64,000 nucleotides of DNA from Winogradskyella endarachnes (GCF_009741275.1 NZ_WOWS01000001.1:806001-870000), one strand, 5' to 3'; shown: positions 37,185-47,178, numbered from the stretch's first letter. Program-made: numbers and translations. Notes: a model not told the origin generated them from the letters alone.

Positions 37185-38456
37185 ATGAAAAAGAAAATCT
37201 TTGGTTTTTTTACACTAATGTCACTTTCCCTTTCAATTGTTTCTGCACAAGAGACCTTTAAAGTAATGTTTTATAATTTATTAAATTATCCATTAGAAGA
37301 CGCTGTACCTAACAGAATTAATGATTTAGCTTATATTATAAATGACTATCAACCCGATTTATTTTTAGTATGTGAGTTAAATAATCTTTCTGGTGCAATA
37401 GATGTTTTAAATGTAACTAAGTCTGAAATTAGTTCAGATTTTGAAATGGCAACTTACGTTTCCAACACTTCAGACGACAACTATGGAGACCAAAATGATT
37501 TACAAAATCTACTTTATTATGATAGTAGTAAGTTTACAATTATTCAAGAAATTATTGTTCCTACCTACTTAAGAGATTTTAATGTGTATCGATTACAATT
37601 AAACACTGTTAATCAAAATACCAATCCAGTTGAATTTTACGTAATTATTGGTCATTTAAAAGCATCTAGCGGAACAACAAATGCACAAAAACGTTTTGAG
37701 ATGATAGAAGATTTGGAAATCTATCTAGATACGCTTACTAATGACACTTTTGTACTATTTAGTGGAGATTTAAATGTTTATACCTCTAGCGAAAGTGCGT
37801 TTCAAACTTTATTAAACACCAATAACAATATTACTTTTATAGATCCTGCAAACCGTGTTGGTAGTTGGCATAATAATTCTAGTTACGTAGATGTATTTAC
37901 ACAGTCTACCAGAACTCAAACAGGTTATGGTGGATCTACAGGTGGTTTTGATGATCGTTTTGATTTCATTCTAACTTCTGATAATATGGCAAATTCAACA
38001 GACCTTAGTTTTGTTGCCGATTCTTATCAGGTATACGGTAATAATGGATTGGTATCTTGTTGGAATAAATCTATCAATTCTTCAGACTGCGAAACCACTG
38101 GTTCACAATTTTCGTATACATTAAGAAATCATTTACACAATTTTAGTGATCATTTACCCGTTACATTATCGCTGCAAACGGATGCTACTTTTTTAAGTAT
38201 AAATGAGCTTGAATCTGTCAGTAAGTTAAATTTAGAGAGCAATATTATATACGACACGTTAATCTTAAATTATAATTTCAATTACAATAATGAAACTATA
38301 GTTATATATAATAGTTTAGGTCAGCAGGTGAAAACATTTCAAACCAACGGCGAAGTAAAACAATATCTTGATGTTTCAAGTTTACAAGACGGCCTCTATT
38401 ATCTAGCCCTTTTAAACCGAAATATCAATCCATTAAAATTCATAGTTTTTAATTGA
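37185..38456 (+). CDS. T9SS-exported endonuclease/exonuclease/phosphatase family protein
   Basis: A 423-residue secreted EEP-fold phosphodiesterase, probably a nuclease. Signal peptide to about residue 21 (VSAQ). The catalytic blocks are MFYNLLNYP, LVCELNN, IGHLKASSG, FSGDLNVYTS, DRFDFILTS and SDHLPVT. The final 80 or so residues (from about 345, ETIVIYNSLGQQVKTF ... LQDGLYYLALL) are a type A sorting domain, so it should be displayed or released by type IX secretion. Its TGA overlaps the TTG start of the next gene, hinting at a coupled pair. A nutritional role such as extracellular DNA or RNA use is inferred. Confidence 0.88.
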   Translation: MKKKIFGFFTLMSLSLSIVSAQETFKVMFYNLLNYPLEDAVPNRINDLAYIINDYQPDLFLVCELNNLSGAIDVLNVTKSEISSDFEMATYVSNTSDDNYGDQNDLQNLLYYDSSKFTIIQEIIVPTYLRDFNVYRLQLNTVNQNTNPVEFYVIIGHLKASSGTTNAQKRFEMIEDLEIYLDTLTNDTFVLFSGDLNVYTSSESAFQTLLNTNNNITFIDPANRVGSWHNNSSYVDVFTQSTRTQTGYGGSTGGFDDRFDFILTSDNMANSTDLSFVADSYQVYGNNGLVSCWNKSINSSDCETTGSQFSYTLRNHLHNFSDHLPVTLSLQTDATFLSINELESVSKLNLESNIIYDTLILNYNFNYNNETIVIYNSLGQQVKTFQTNGEVKQYLDVSSLQDGLYYLALLNRNINPLKFIVFN

Positions 38457-41293
38457 ATCATGTATTAAAAATAACGGTTTTACTATTTGCCTTTAGCTTA
38501 GCCTGTTATACACAGAATGCTATAGATATTTCTGCCAATGTAATTGTAGAAACAAAAACCATTAATGTTAATCAATCAATAATTTATAAAAACGAAACTA
38601 ACATAGCGCTAAATGAAATTTATTTAAGTGATTGGAATAACAGTTACTCAACTAAAACAACACCTTTAGCAAAACGTTTTGAAGAAGAGTTTAGTACTAA
38701 ATTTCACTTAGCCAAAAGCGAACAACGTGGCTATACATTGGTTACTGCTATAAAAGATTCTGACTCTACCAAGTTGGACTATACGAGATTAAAAAATCAT
38801 CCAGATGTTATAAACGTAAGTTTAGCTAAACCATTAAACCCTGGAGAATCTTACCACCTGCAACTTATTTACGATCTTATAATACCAGATGCAACTTTTA
38901 CAGATTATGGTATAACAAAAAATGAGGACTTTCATCTTAAATACTGGTACATTACGCCAGTTATATTTGATGGTAAATGGCATTATTACAGTAATAAAAA
39001 CTTAGATGATTTATTTGTACCTAAATCAGATATTACATTAAAACTAACCTATCCTAGAAATTATAAAGTAACATCAGAATTAGACTTTTTAAATTTAGAA
39101 GCTAACAACAAAAATCAAAAACAAACCCTTACCTTAACTGGTAAAGATAGATTAGACTCTTATCTTGCTATTGAAAAATTTCCTTCATTTCGTTTTATAA
39201 GAACAGACGATTTTACAATAGCTTCTAACATATATGAAAAAGAAATCACTACAACTGAAAAAGCTATCATAACTGATAAAGTCACAAGATATTTAACTAA
39301 ACATCTAGGTGAATACCCTCATCAATTATTACTAGTTTCTCATATAGATTATCAAAAAAATCCGCTTTACGGAATAAATCAATTACCAGATTTTTTAAGA
39401 CCATTCCCTAATGATTTTCAATATGAATTAAAACTTTTAAAAACTGCTTTAAAAAAATATATTGATAACACCTTACTCCTTAACCCTAGAAAAGACCATT
39501 GGCTAAGTGAAGGACTTCAGATTTATTTCTTAATTAAGTATGTAGAAGAAAATTATCCAGATAAAAAATTACTAGGAACTCTAGCCGATGTTTGGGGCAT
39601 AAGAGCTTTTCATGCTGCAGATTTAGAATTTAACTTTCAGTACTTTTTGTACTCCATGGAAATTGCTCGAAAAAACAGAGACCAACCTATTTCTACATCT
39701 AAAGACTCACTCACAAAATTTAATGCTAATATTGCCGGAAAATACAAAGCAGGCGTTGGTCTTAATTATTTAGACCATTTTACAGACGATATTAGTTTAA
39801 CTCAAAATATTACCGAATTTTTAAAATCCTATCAATTGAAATCCGTAACAATTGATGATTTTAAAAACTATATAAAATCTAAAACCAACAAAAACATAGA
39901 TTGGTTTTTCACAGATTTTATAAATTCAAGAAAAAAAATTGATTTTAAAATTACAGAAGTAGAAAGCTTACAAGATTCTTTAAAAATAACCATAAAAAAC
40001 AAGCGTAATAATACAATGCCTATCTCGTTATTTAAATTACAAAACGATAGTGTAATAGGGAAATTATGGGTAGAAAACATACAAGGCAAAAAAACAGTTA
40101 CAATAGAAAAAGATAGTACAGAAAAATTTGTACTAGATTATGACAATGTTATACCAGAGTACAATCAAAGAGATAATTATAAAGCCGTAAATGGAGGTTT
40201 GTTAAATAACAAACCATTACAATTTAGATTATTTAAAGATGTAGAAGACCCAAATTACAATCAAATATTCTTTATGCCTCTGGTGGAATTTAATAATATT
40301 TATGATGGTTTAACATTAGGTGCTAAAGTGTATAATAAAACCACGTTGAGAAAACGATTAAACTATCGTTTTTCACCGCAATATGCTACAAAATCTAAAG
40401 CCTTAACCGGCTCTACGTCTATATTCTACACACACAATATAGAAAACCAAAATTTATACAATATAACCTATGGCATGTTTGCTGGTTATCAATCTTTTGC
40501 TGATGATGCTTTTTTTACAAGATTAAGGCCCTCAATTTCATTTGCTTTTAGAGACGATAAAAATTTTAGATCTAATGCTACAGATATTATTACTGCTAGG
40601 TTCGTAAGTATTAAAAGAGAACTTGGAGAAAATGCTACCACCATTGTAGACGAACCAGATTACGGTGTTTTTAATTTAAACTACACACACTCTAATCCTG
40701 GAATTATAAATTTTTCAAAATTTAATACCGATTTTCAGATTGCAGATAAGTTTAGTAAGCTTGCTCTTAATTTTGAGTTTAGAAAATTAACCAAAAGTAA
40801 CAGAAATATAAACTTTAGATTTTATGCAGGTTTCTTTTTAGAAAACAATTCAGACCCAAGAGATGATTATTTTAGTTTTGCTTTAGATAGACCAACAGAC
40901 TACATGTTTGACCTTAATTATTTAGGACGTTCTGAAGCTGCAGGCCTATTTAGTCAACAACTTATTATTGCAGAAGGAGGCTTTAAATCGCAATTAGAAC
41001 CTGCCTTTGCAAATCAATGGATGACTACTGCAAATTTTAGCACATCGATTTGGAGATATATTCAAGCTTATGGTGATTTAGGATTAGTAAAAAACAAATT
41101 TGAAAACACAAAGTTTGTTTACGATTCTGGTATTAGATTAAATTTAGTAGAAGATTATTTTGAAATTTATCTACCAATTTATTCAAATTTAGGTTGGGAA
41201 ATTGCACAGCCAGATTACGATAAAAGTATCCGCTTTATGTTTACTGTAGATCCTCAAGTTCTTCTAGGTCTTTTTAGAAGAAAGTGGTATTAA
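38453..41293 (+). CDS. M1-peptidase-like protein lacking HExxH, fused to an outer-membrane barrel
   Basis: 946 residues with a signal peptide (to about residue 20) and starting at a TTG that overlaps the upstream TGA. Residues 20-250 resemble the N-terminal beta domain of M1 aminopeptidases (LNPGESYHLQLIYDLIIP) and 250-490 the catalytic fold. WLSEGLQIYF matches the WLNEGFA zinc-ligand motif with Glu353. Nineteen residues before Glu353, where the second His of HExxH should be, lies Lys334; the motif reads KTALK (330-334). From about 600 the protein is a beta barrel (FRLFKDVEDPNYNQ, GLTLGAKVYN) ending KWY. So it is probably a non-catalytic, outer-membrane anchored relative of M1 enzymes. Confidence 0.75.
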   Translation: MNHVLKITVLLFAFSLACYTQNAIDISANVIVETKTINVNQSIIYKNETNIALNEIYLSDWNNSYSTKTTPLAKRFEEEFSTKFHLAKSEQRGYTLVTAIKDSDSTKLDYTRLKNHPDVINVSLAKPLNPGESYHLQLIYDLIIPDATFTDYGITKNEDFHLKYWYITPVIFDGKWHYYSNKNLDDLFVPKSDITLKLTYPRNYKVTSELDFLNLEANNKNQKQTLTLTGKDRLDSYLAIEKFPSFRFIRTDDFTIASNIYEKEITTTEKAIITDKVTRYLTKHLGEYPHQLLLVSHIDYQKNPLYGINQLPDFLRPFPNDFQYELKLLKTALKKYIDNTLLLNPRKDHWLSEGLQIYFLIKYVEENYPDKKLLGTLADVWGIRAFHAADLEFNFQYFLYSMEIARKNRDQPISTSKDSLTKFNANIAGKYKAGVGLNYLDHFTDDISLTQNITEFLKSYQLKSVTIDDFKNYIKSKTNKNIDWFFTDFINSRKKIDFKITEVESLQDSLKITIKNKRNNTMPISLFKLQNDSVIGKLWVENIQGKKTVTIEKDSTEKFVLDYDNVIPEYNQRDNYKAVNGGLLNNKPLQFRLFKDVEDPNYNQIFFMPLVEFNNIYDGLTLGAKVYNKTTLRKRLNYRFSPQYATKSKALTGSTSIFYTHNIENQNLYNITYGMFAGYQSFADDAFFTRLRPSISFAFRDDKNFRSNATDIITARFVSIKRELGENATTIVDEPDYGVFNLNYTHSNPGIINFSKFNTDFQIADKFSKLALNFEFRKLTKSNRNINFRFYAGFFLENNSDPRDDYFSFALDRPTDYMFDLNYLGRSEAAGLFSQQLIIAEGGFKSQLEPAFANQWMTTANFSTSIWRYIQAYGDLGLVKNKFENTKFVYDSGIRLNLVEDYFEIYLPIYSNLGWEIAQPDYDKSIRFMFTVDPQVLLGLFRRKWY

Positions 41294-41395
41294 CAAATTC
41301 CTAATCAATTGTTAATATTTTTAATTATATTGAAATATTCTTAATAAAAATACAACTTTTTAAAGAATATGATATTATTATAACTATTACCCTTA

Positions 41396-41426
41396 TTGCA
41401 TAAGAGTATTAATTTTTGTACTTTCG
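41396..41426 (+). promoter_or_regulatory. Promoter of the 2-oxoacid dehydrogenase gene
   Basis: TTG (41396-41398) followed after 20 bases by TACTTTCG (41419-41426), a one-base variant of TAnnTTTG, lies about 22 bases before the ATG. This arrangement fits Bacteroidota -33/-7 promoters. Confidence 0.5.
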
Positions 41427-41447
41427 CGTAAAATTAGTTATTCCTGC

Positions 41448-43859
41448 ATGAAGACAAATCCTGACACAAAAACAGAAATTACATTTGATGATTTTAAAGC
41501 GGAAGTTTTAAATGATTATAAACTTGCTGTAACCAGTAGAGAATGTAGTTTGTTAGGTCGTAGAGAAGTTTTAACAGGTAAAGCAAAATTTGGAATTTTT
41601 GGCGACGGAAAAGAAATTCCGCAAATTGCATGGGCTAAAGCTTTTGAAAACGGCGATTTTAGATCTGGTTATTACAGAGATCAAACCTTTATGATGGCTA
41701 TAGGAGAACTAACCGTAGAGCAATTTTTTGCTGGTTTATATGCCAATACAGATTTAAAAGAAGAACCTATGTCTGCTGGTAGACAAATGGGTGGACACTT
41801 TGCTACGCATAGTTTAGATGAAAATGGCCATTGGAATAATCTTACACAACAAAAAAATTCTAGTTCAGATATCTCACCTACAGCAGGCCAAATGCCAAGA
41901 CTTTTAGGTTTAGCACAAGCTTCTAAAATTTACAGAAAAGTAAAAGGTATAAATACTACTAATTTTTCTGTTTCGGGTAATGAAATAGCATGGGGAACTA
42001 TTGGTAATGCAAGTACAAGTGAGGGTTTGTTTTTTGAGACCATTAACGCTGCTGGCGTTTTACAAGTACCAATGATTATAAGTGTATGGGATGATAATTA
42101 TGGTATTTCTGTACACGCTAAACACCAAACAACAAAAGAAAATATTTCAGAAATTTTAAAAGGTTTTCAACGTACTGAAGACCATAATGGCTACGAAATA
42201 TTTAGAGTTAATGGATGGAACTACCCAGAATTAATGGATACGTATCAACGTGCTGCCATTATTGCTAGAAAAGAGCATGTACCTGTAATTATACATGTAC
42301 AAGAACTAACACAACCTCAAGGGCATTCAACCTCTGGCTCTCACGAAAGATATAAAGACACAAATCGTTTAAATTGGGAAGCTGAATACGACTGTAATTT
42401 GCAAATGCGTAATTGGATTGTTGCCAATAACATCTCAACAGACGACGAATTATTAGACCTAGAACGTAAAATAAAGCGCGAAGTAAGACTCGCAAAAAAA
42501 GAAGCTTGGGAAACCTTTATTAATCCAATAAAAGCAGAAGCTGCAGAGGCTCTTAAATTACTAAATCAGTTAGCCAGCACTAGTGCCAATGGTGTATTTA
42601 TAAAAAAATTGGTACACGATTTAGAAGTTATAGATGAGCCGCTTAGAAGAGATATTTTATCCGCTACTCGTAAGGCACTGCGCTACGTAGTATCAGAAAA
42701 TTCATCTGCAAAAACTGCACTTCAGAATTGGATAAATAATTATTTCTCAATTATACAACCAAAATATAGTTCGCATCTACATAGCCAATCTAATCTAAAT
42801 GTATTACAACAATCTGAAATTAAACCAACTTATGACGACAATGCCAAAGAAGTTGATGGACGCGTTGTTTTAAGAGAAAATTTCGATGCTATTTTTACTA
42901 AATACCCAGAAAGTTTAATTTTTGGAGAAGATGCAGGATATATTGGTGATGTTAACCAAGGCTTAGAGGGTTTACAAAAAAAACATGGCGAACTTAGAGT
43001 GGCAGATACCGGAATTAGAGAAGCTACAATTATAGGTCAAGGTATTGGTATGTCTATGAGAGGTTTAAGACCTATTGCAGAAATACAATATTTAGATTAT
43101 TTAATGTATGCGCTTCAAATAATGAGCGATGATTTGGCAACCGTTCAATACAGAACTAAAGGACGCCAAAAAGCACCATTAATTGTTAGAACTAGAGGCC
43201 ACAGATTAGAAGGTATTTGGCACTCTGGCTCACAAATGGGAGGTATTTTAAACCTTGTAAGAGGAATTCATGTTTTAGTACCAAGAAATATGACTAAGGC
43301 TGCTGGTTTTTATAACACCTTACTTGCAAGTGATGAGCCCGCTTTAGTTGTAGAATGTTTAAATGGCTACCGATTAAAGGAAAAATTACCAAATAATATT
43401 GGTAAATTTAAAACACCAATTGGTATTGTAGAAACTATTAGAAAAGGTGACGATATCACTTTAGTATCTTACGGTTCTACTTTGAGATTGGTTGAACAAG
43501 CCGCTAAAGAACTGCAAGAAGTTGGTATTGACGCAGAAATTATTGATGTGCAGTCGTTATTACCTTTCGATTTAAATCACGACATTGTAAAGAGTATTGC
43601 CAAAACCAATAGAGTTATGGTAATTGATGAAGATGTAAAAGGAGGAGCTTCTGCATTTATCTTAGATCAAATACTAAATGAGCAAAATGCCTTTGAATAT
43701 TTGGATAGCAAACCAAAAACATTAGCGGCGCAACCACACAGACCTGCTTACGGAACTGATGGTGATTATTTTTCTAAACCATCTGTAGAAGACATCTTTG
43801 AAGCTATTTATGACGTTATGCACGAACTAAATCCGTCAGATTATCCAAAATTACGTTAA
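41448..43859 (+). CDS. Fused 2-oxoacid dehydrogenase E1 (alpha and beta subunits)
   Basis: The thiamine-diphosphate-dependent decarboxylase of a branched-chain or pyruvate-type dehydrogenase complex, with alpha and beta subunits fused in one 803-residue chain as is usual in Bacteroidota. The alpha half (about 1-400) has the ThDP region GNASTSEGLFFETI followed by WDDNYGISV and the phosphorylation-loop-like HSTSGSHERYKD. The beta half (about 465-803) has FGEDAGYIGDVNQGL, DTGIREATIIGQGIGM, VRTRGHRLEG and RPAYGTDGDYFS. E2 and E3 genes are not in the window. The substrate is inferred from the family. Confidence 0.9.
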   Translation: MKTNPDTKTEITFDDFKAEVLNDYKLAVTSRECSLLGRREVLTGKAKFGIFGDGKEIPQIAWAKAFENGDFRSGYYRDQTFMMAIGELTVEQFFAGLYANTDLKEEPMSAGRQMGGHFATHSLDENGHWNNLTQQKNSSSDISPTAGQMPRLLGLAQASKIYRKVKGINTTNFSVSGNEIAWGTIGNASTSEGLFFETINAAGVLQVPMIISVWDDNYGISVHAKHQTTKENISEILKGFQRTEDHNGYEIFRVNGWNYPELMDTYQRAAIIARKEHVPVIIHVQELTQPQGHSTSGSHERYKDTNRLNWEAEYDCNLQMRNWIVANNISTDDELLDLERKIKREVRLAKKEAWETFINPIKAEAAEALKLLNQLASTSANGVFIKKLVHDLEVIDEPLRRDILSATRKALRYVVSENSSAKTALQNWINNYFSIIQPKYSSHLHSQSNLNVLQQSEIKPTYDDNAKEVDGRVVLRENFDAIFTKYPESLIFGEDAGYIGDVNQGLEGLQKKHGELRVADTGIREATIIGQGIGMSMRGLRPIAEIQYLDYLMYALQIMSDDLATVQYRTKGRQKAPLIVRTRGHRLEGIWHSGSQMGGILNLVRGIHVLVPRNMTKAAGFYNTLLASDEPALVVECLNGYRLKEKLPNNIGKFKTPIGIVETIRKGDDITLVSYGSTLRLVEQAAKELQEVGIDAEIIDVQSLLPFDLNHDIVKSIAKTNRVMVIDEDVKGGASAFILDQILNEQNAFEYLDSKPKTLAAQPHRPAYGTDGDYFSKPSVEDIFEAIYDVMHELNPSDYPKLR

Positions 43860-44075
43860 CAATAGGTATTTTTTTTAATTTCAATTTAACGTAAAGCCTT
43901 GTCGCTTTATAATATTAAATTGTAACTCATCAAATAACAAATCAATAACACTTTAACTTTCAATTTAAAGCTTTATTATTTAACAACAATAGTCTACACA
44001 CCTGTTTATTAACTATATATTACCAAATTTAATTATTGTATTTTTAAAACATTAAAAAATCAAAAAACGTATATA

Positions 44076-45266
44076 ATGAAAAATTATTTCCTACTAACAT
44101 TTATTGCATTAATGATATTCACTTTAGGGCATTCGCAAAGGGCAATGTTTGAGCAAGTAAGATACTTTGATGTAAAAACACCCAAAAACCCACTAGACGC
44201 ATCTATTAATGCGTACAAAGTTGTAGTTGAAACTCCTTATACGTTAACTGAAGAAGATGTAAAGACACAATCATTAAAAGATTTTGAAGAAGAAAAATCA
44301 AATTATTCAAATGTTTTAAAAGAGAGCGAAGCAGAATACCAAGAAAAATTAGCTAGTTACGATGATGACGTAAAAAAAGCAGAAGAACGTTATGATAAAG
44401 AAATGAAAGATTTTAAAGAATTATCTTTAATAGAACGCTTAGCCTTAACTGACCAAGGCAAAAAACCAAAACTAGTGGTACCTGCTAAACCTAAATATAT
44501 AGAACCAAGAGAGCCTGTTTATAGAGATCCTAACTTAAACGACTATCTTATTTTTGACAACCAAGTATTAGCTGACGGTATTACACTTTCTGGTTATGAA
44601 CGTGGCGAAGGCGTGCTTTTTGCTATAGATATTAGCAAAATGGAATTTCAAACAAATGGCGGACAGACATTTTACAGCCAACCTTCTAAACTAACCGTAT
44701 TAAATGGTGCAACCGTAATAGATGAAAAAACATTTGATGAAGAATTTAAATTTTTAACGTCATCTTCTAGTAACACTATTAACCTAGACCGTTATGAAAA
44801 AAACAATGTTAATAAAATAATGGAAGAAATTAATGATTATATTAATAGTCAATTTGGTTTTGTACCAGTTGCCGCGACTATAAAAATTGAATACCCTAAA
44901 AACAAAAAACGAGATTATGACATTTTAGAAAATGCCAAAATAAAGGCAGTTTCTGCCTATAGAAAATTAAAAGAAGATACTAGCTCTGAATTAAGAGAAA
45001 AAGTACGTTCTGACCTTAATAATGTTAGAGACATCTGGTTTTCAGAACTAAATAAAATAGATTACAAAGATAAAAAAGCAGTAATGAACAAAGACATTGC
45101 TAAAATAATTTTCTTTAATTTAATGAAAGTAGATATCAGTTTAAAGGACAAAGCAAAAGCAGAAGAAACATTAAATCTAATGCAAGAAAAACGTATTGAT
45201 TTAGACTTAAGCTACGATGAAAAAGGTAGATTTACTAGATTAGAAGAACAAATATACAACCTGTAA
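44076..45266 (+). CDS. Secreted coiled-coil protein of unknown function
   Basis: 396 residues with a signal peptide (to about residue 20, LGHSQ). Residues 70-150 form a charged coiled-coil stretch (EEEKSNYSNVLKESEAEYQEKL) followed by a Pro/Lys-rich hinge (KPKLVVPAKPKYIEPREP), then a mixed domain and a helical C-terminal half. No lipobox and no T9SS domain, so it is probably periplasmic. It is followed after two bases by another exported unknown, so they almost certainly share a transcript and role. I do not recognise the family. Confidence 0.7.
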   Translation: MKNYFLLTFIALMIFTLGHSQRAMFEQVRYFDVKTPKNPLDASINAYKVVVETPYTLTEEDVKTQSLKDFEEEKSNYSNVLKESEAEYQEKLASYDDDVKKAEERYDKEMKDFKELSLIERLALTDQGKKPKLVVPAKPKYIEPREPVYRDPNLNDYLIFDNQVLADGITLSGYERGEGVLFAIDISKMEFQTNGGQTFYSQPSKLTVLNGATVIDEKTFDEEFKFLTSSSSNTINLDRYEKNNVNKIMEEINDYINSQFGFVPVAATIKIEYPKNKKRDYDILENAKIKAVSAYRKLKEDTSSELREKVRSDLNNVRDIWFSELNKIDYKDKKAVMNKDIAKIIFFNLMKVDISLKDKAKAEETLNLMQEKRIDLDLSYDEKGRFTRLEEQIYNL

Positions 45267-45268
45267 TT

Positions 45269-46717
45269 ATGAAAGCTTACATTATTGCAATAGCCACTTT
45301 TTTAACTTTTTCATTTGGGTTTTCTCAAACCTTTAAAACAGAACATGGTAAATCGTTTAAAAAAGAAAGTGAAAAAGATATTTATAATATTGTTTTTCCG
45401 TCACCATATGGTTTTATGACATTGCATCACTTAGATAATGTAATGATGGATAATATTAAAGCCATGGTATTAACCAAGTACGACCAAACTTTTCAAGCTA
45501 TAGATAGCAAAACCTTCAATTTACCAAAATTAGGGTTACGTGCTTCTGATTTAAGAAGGGTTATAGAAACTGATGATCAATTACTATTTTTATCTACTGT
45601 AATGGATAAAAAATCTAAATTACATCAGTTGAATGCCCAAGTTTATACCCAAGCAGATAATTCTGTTAGTGACAACACTATTATAGCCTCTTTTGATATT
45701 GAGGGCTATTCTAAATCTGGTTTTTTTAATATTGCAACTTCTCCTGATCAATCTAAAATTGCTATTGTTGCTAACTTACCTTTTGAAAAAAAATCTAATG
45801 AAAAAGTAAAGATTTGGGTCTATGACACCAGTTTAAACCTCCTATGGAATCAAAGTGAAACTCTAAACTATAGTAGTGAAAGAGCCTATAACGAAGAAGT
45901 ATTTGTAGATAATACCGGTAAGGTATCAATGGTTAAAGTTACAGATGAATATAAGAAGACCAGAAAATCGGAAATCTTAAACTTTAACGGAAATAGTGTA
46001 GAAACTATAGAATTTTCCTCAGATGGTTTTATGCCAATGTCGACAGAATTAATTGACGTTAATGGCAAATCAATGCTAACTGGTTTTTATTGGAATGGAA
46101 AAAAAGCAATTATAAAAATAAATGAAAAAGAAGGCCAAGATAATGATGGGGCTTACCTATACGATTTAAATTTAAACAAATTAATAGGCATACACCAATG
46201 GAGCTCAACTATAAACTCAGAAGATTTAAAAAGCTTGGCTATTGTAGATACTAAAGTTATTGGTGATGAAATTTATGTGTTTGGTGAAAAACAATTAACT
46301 GATAGTGCATTTAGAAAATCAGGCAATTCCATGTCTACAGAATTAGACTATTTCTATACTTATGGGTCTAGTATTATTGTTAATATGGATACTAAAGGAA
46401 CATTGAAAGGATTCACACCTTTATTTAAAGAAATGAAATTAAAAAACCATCAAAAAGAAATTGGATCATTTACCGCTTTAAATTTAGAAAATGGAATTAG
46501 AGTATTATCTAATTATAACGATAGATCATCTTTAAATTCGTTTTACACAGACAATAATATTACATACTTAAAACCAAAAGTAAGATTAACAGACCACAGT
46601 ATACCAACAACACCAAATATTTTACCCAAAACAGTAGTCCCAGTAAAAAATTATGGTATCGTGTACTACATTACCAAATTAGGTGACCAATATTGGCTAA
46701 ATAAAATGACTTGGTAA
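45269..46717 (+). CDS. Secreted beta-propeller-like protein of unknown function
   Basis: 482 residues with a signal peptide (FSFGFSQ). The mature protein is beta-rich, with repeated short strand-turn motifs (IATSPDQSKIAIVANLP, LLWNQSETLNYSSER, FVDNTGKVSMVKVTD) that read like WD40/PQQ-type blades, though without clear repeats I can align. It starts two bases after the coiled-coil gene and ends at a terminator. Probably periplasmic. No name is justified. Confidence 0.7.
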   Translation: MKAYIIAIATFLTFSFGFSQTFKTEHGKSFKKESEKDIYNIVFPSPYGFMTLHHLDNVMMDNIKAMVLTKYDQTFQAIDSKTFNLPKLGLRASDLRRVIETDDQLLFLSTVMDKKSKLHQLNAQVYTQADNSVSDNTIIASFDIEGYSKSGFFNIATSPDQSKIAIVANLPFEKKSNEKVKIWVYDTSLNLLWNQSETLNYSSERAYNEEVFVDNTGKVSMVKVTDEYKKTRKSEILNFNGNSVETIEFSSDGFMPMSTELIDVNGKSMLTGFYWNGKKAIIKINEKEGQDNDGAYLYDLNLNKLIGIHQWSSTINSEDLKSLAIVDTKVIGDEIYVFGEKQLTDSAFRKSGNSMSTELDYFYTYGSSIIVNMDTKGTLKGFTPLFKEMKLKNHQKEIGSFTALNLENGIRVLSNYNDRSSLNSFYTDNNITYLKPKVRLTDHSIPTTPNILPKTVVPVKNYGIVYYITKLGDQYWLNKMTW

Positions 46718-46748
46718 AACACAACGAATACAATATTTGATAAATGTA

Positions 46749-46777
46749 AATGGCAATCTTCTAAGATTGCCATTTTT
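46749..46777 (+). terminator. Intrinsic terminator
   Basis: A perfect 12-base stem (AATGGCAATCTT, 46749-46760, complement 46763-46774) with a 2-base loop and following T-rich tail ends the pair of secreted-protein genes. A 2-base loop is tight, so the stem must fray at the top. Confidence 0.7.
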
Positions 46778-46926
46778 ATATTAAACCATAAATATTACGT
46801 TAAATTAATTTTTAAAGTTATCCTTTATGTAAAAAAATTAAATAATAAAAAAACTCAAAATCCCGAATTAACTTTTCAACTATTACATGTTTTGAGGATA
46901 AGTATTGGTCTTATCAATTTTTAGAA

Positions 46927-47142
46927 TTACTCTTTAACCTACTTAAAAGTCTTACTAGCATTATTCTGAGATACTGTTGCCAAATATAAACTAGAAGCGA
47001 TAGAAGGACAATATGTTTGAGCATCACCCATAATGGCAACACACAATTCTTTTCCAGATAATGAATGTATAGATACTTTTACATCAGCATCAATAATTCC
47101 ATTAAAACTTAAAACTTTTAAAGGATTTTTAGATATACTTAA
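46927..47142 (-). pseudogene. Decayed remnant of a T9SS type A sorting domain
   Basis: Read on the minus strand this encodes SISKNPLKVLSFNGIIDADV, KVSIHSLSGKEL and QNNASKTFK, then a TAG stop (46939-46941) where the intact copy has Trp, then VKE and the true TAA. It aligns without gaps to the sorting-domain codons at 50083-50298 of the LamG protein gene, with about 25 mismatches in 216 bases by hand count. The upstream part of the gene is missing and no start codon belongs to it. It is a 5'-truncated copy of a sorting domain. Confidence 0.85.
46927..47142. repeat. Direct repeat, left copy (with 50083-50298)
   Basis: Two copies of a 216-base sequence in the same orientation, about 88% identical by hand count and gap-free, bracket the 47281-49691 operon with 2.9 kb between them. 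The right copy is in use as a T9SS sorting domain; this left copy is decayed. Confidence 0.85.
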
Positions 47143-47152
47143 AAAATTAATT

Positions 47153-47178
47153 AGAGAAGGAATAAGCCTTCTCTTTTT
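47153..47178 (+). terminator. Intrinsic terminator hairpin beside the remnant
   Basis: AGAGAAGG (47153-47160), a 6-base loop AATAAG and CCTTCTCT (47167-47174) followed by T residues. It lies just upstream of the lipoprotein gene on the plus strand. Confidence 0.65.
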
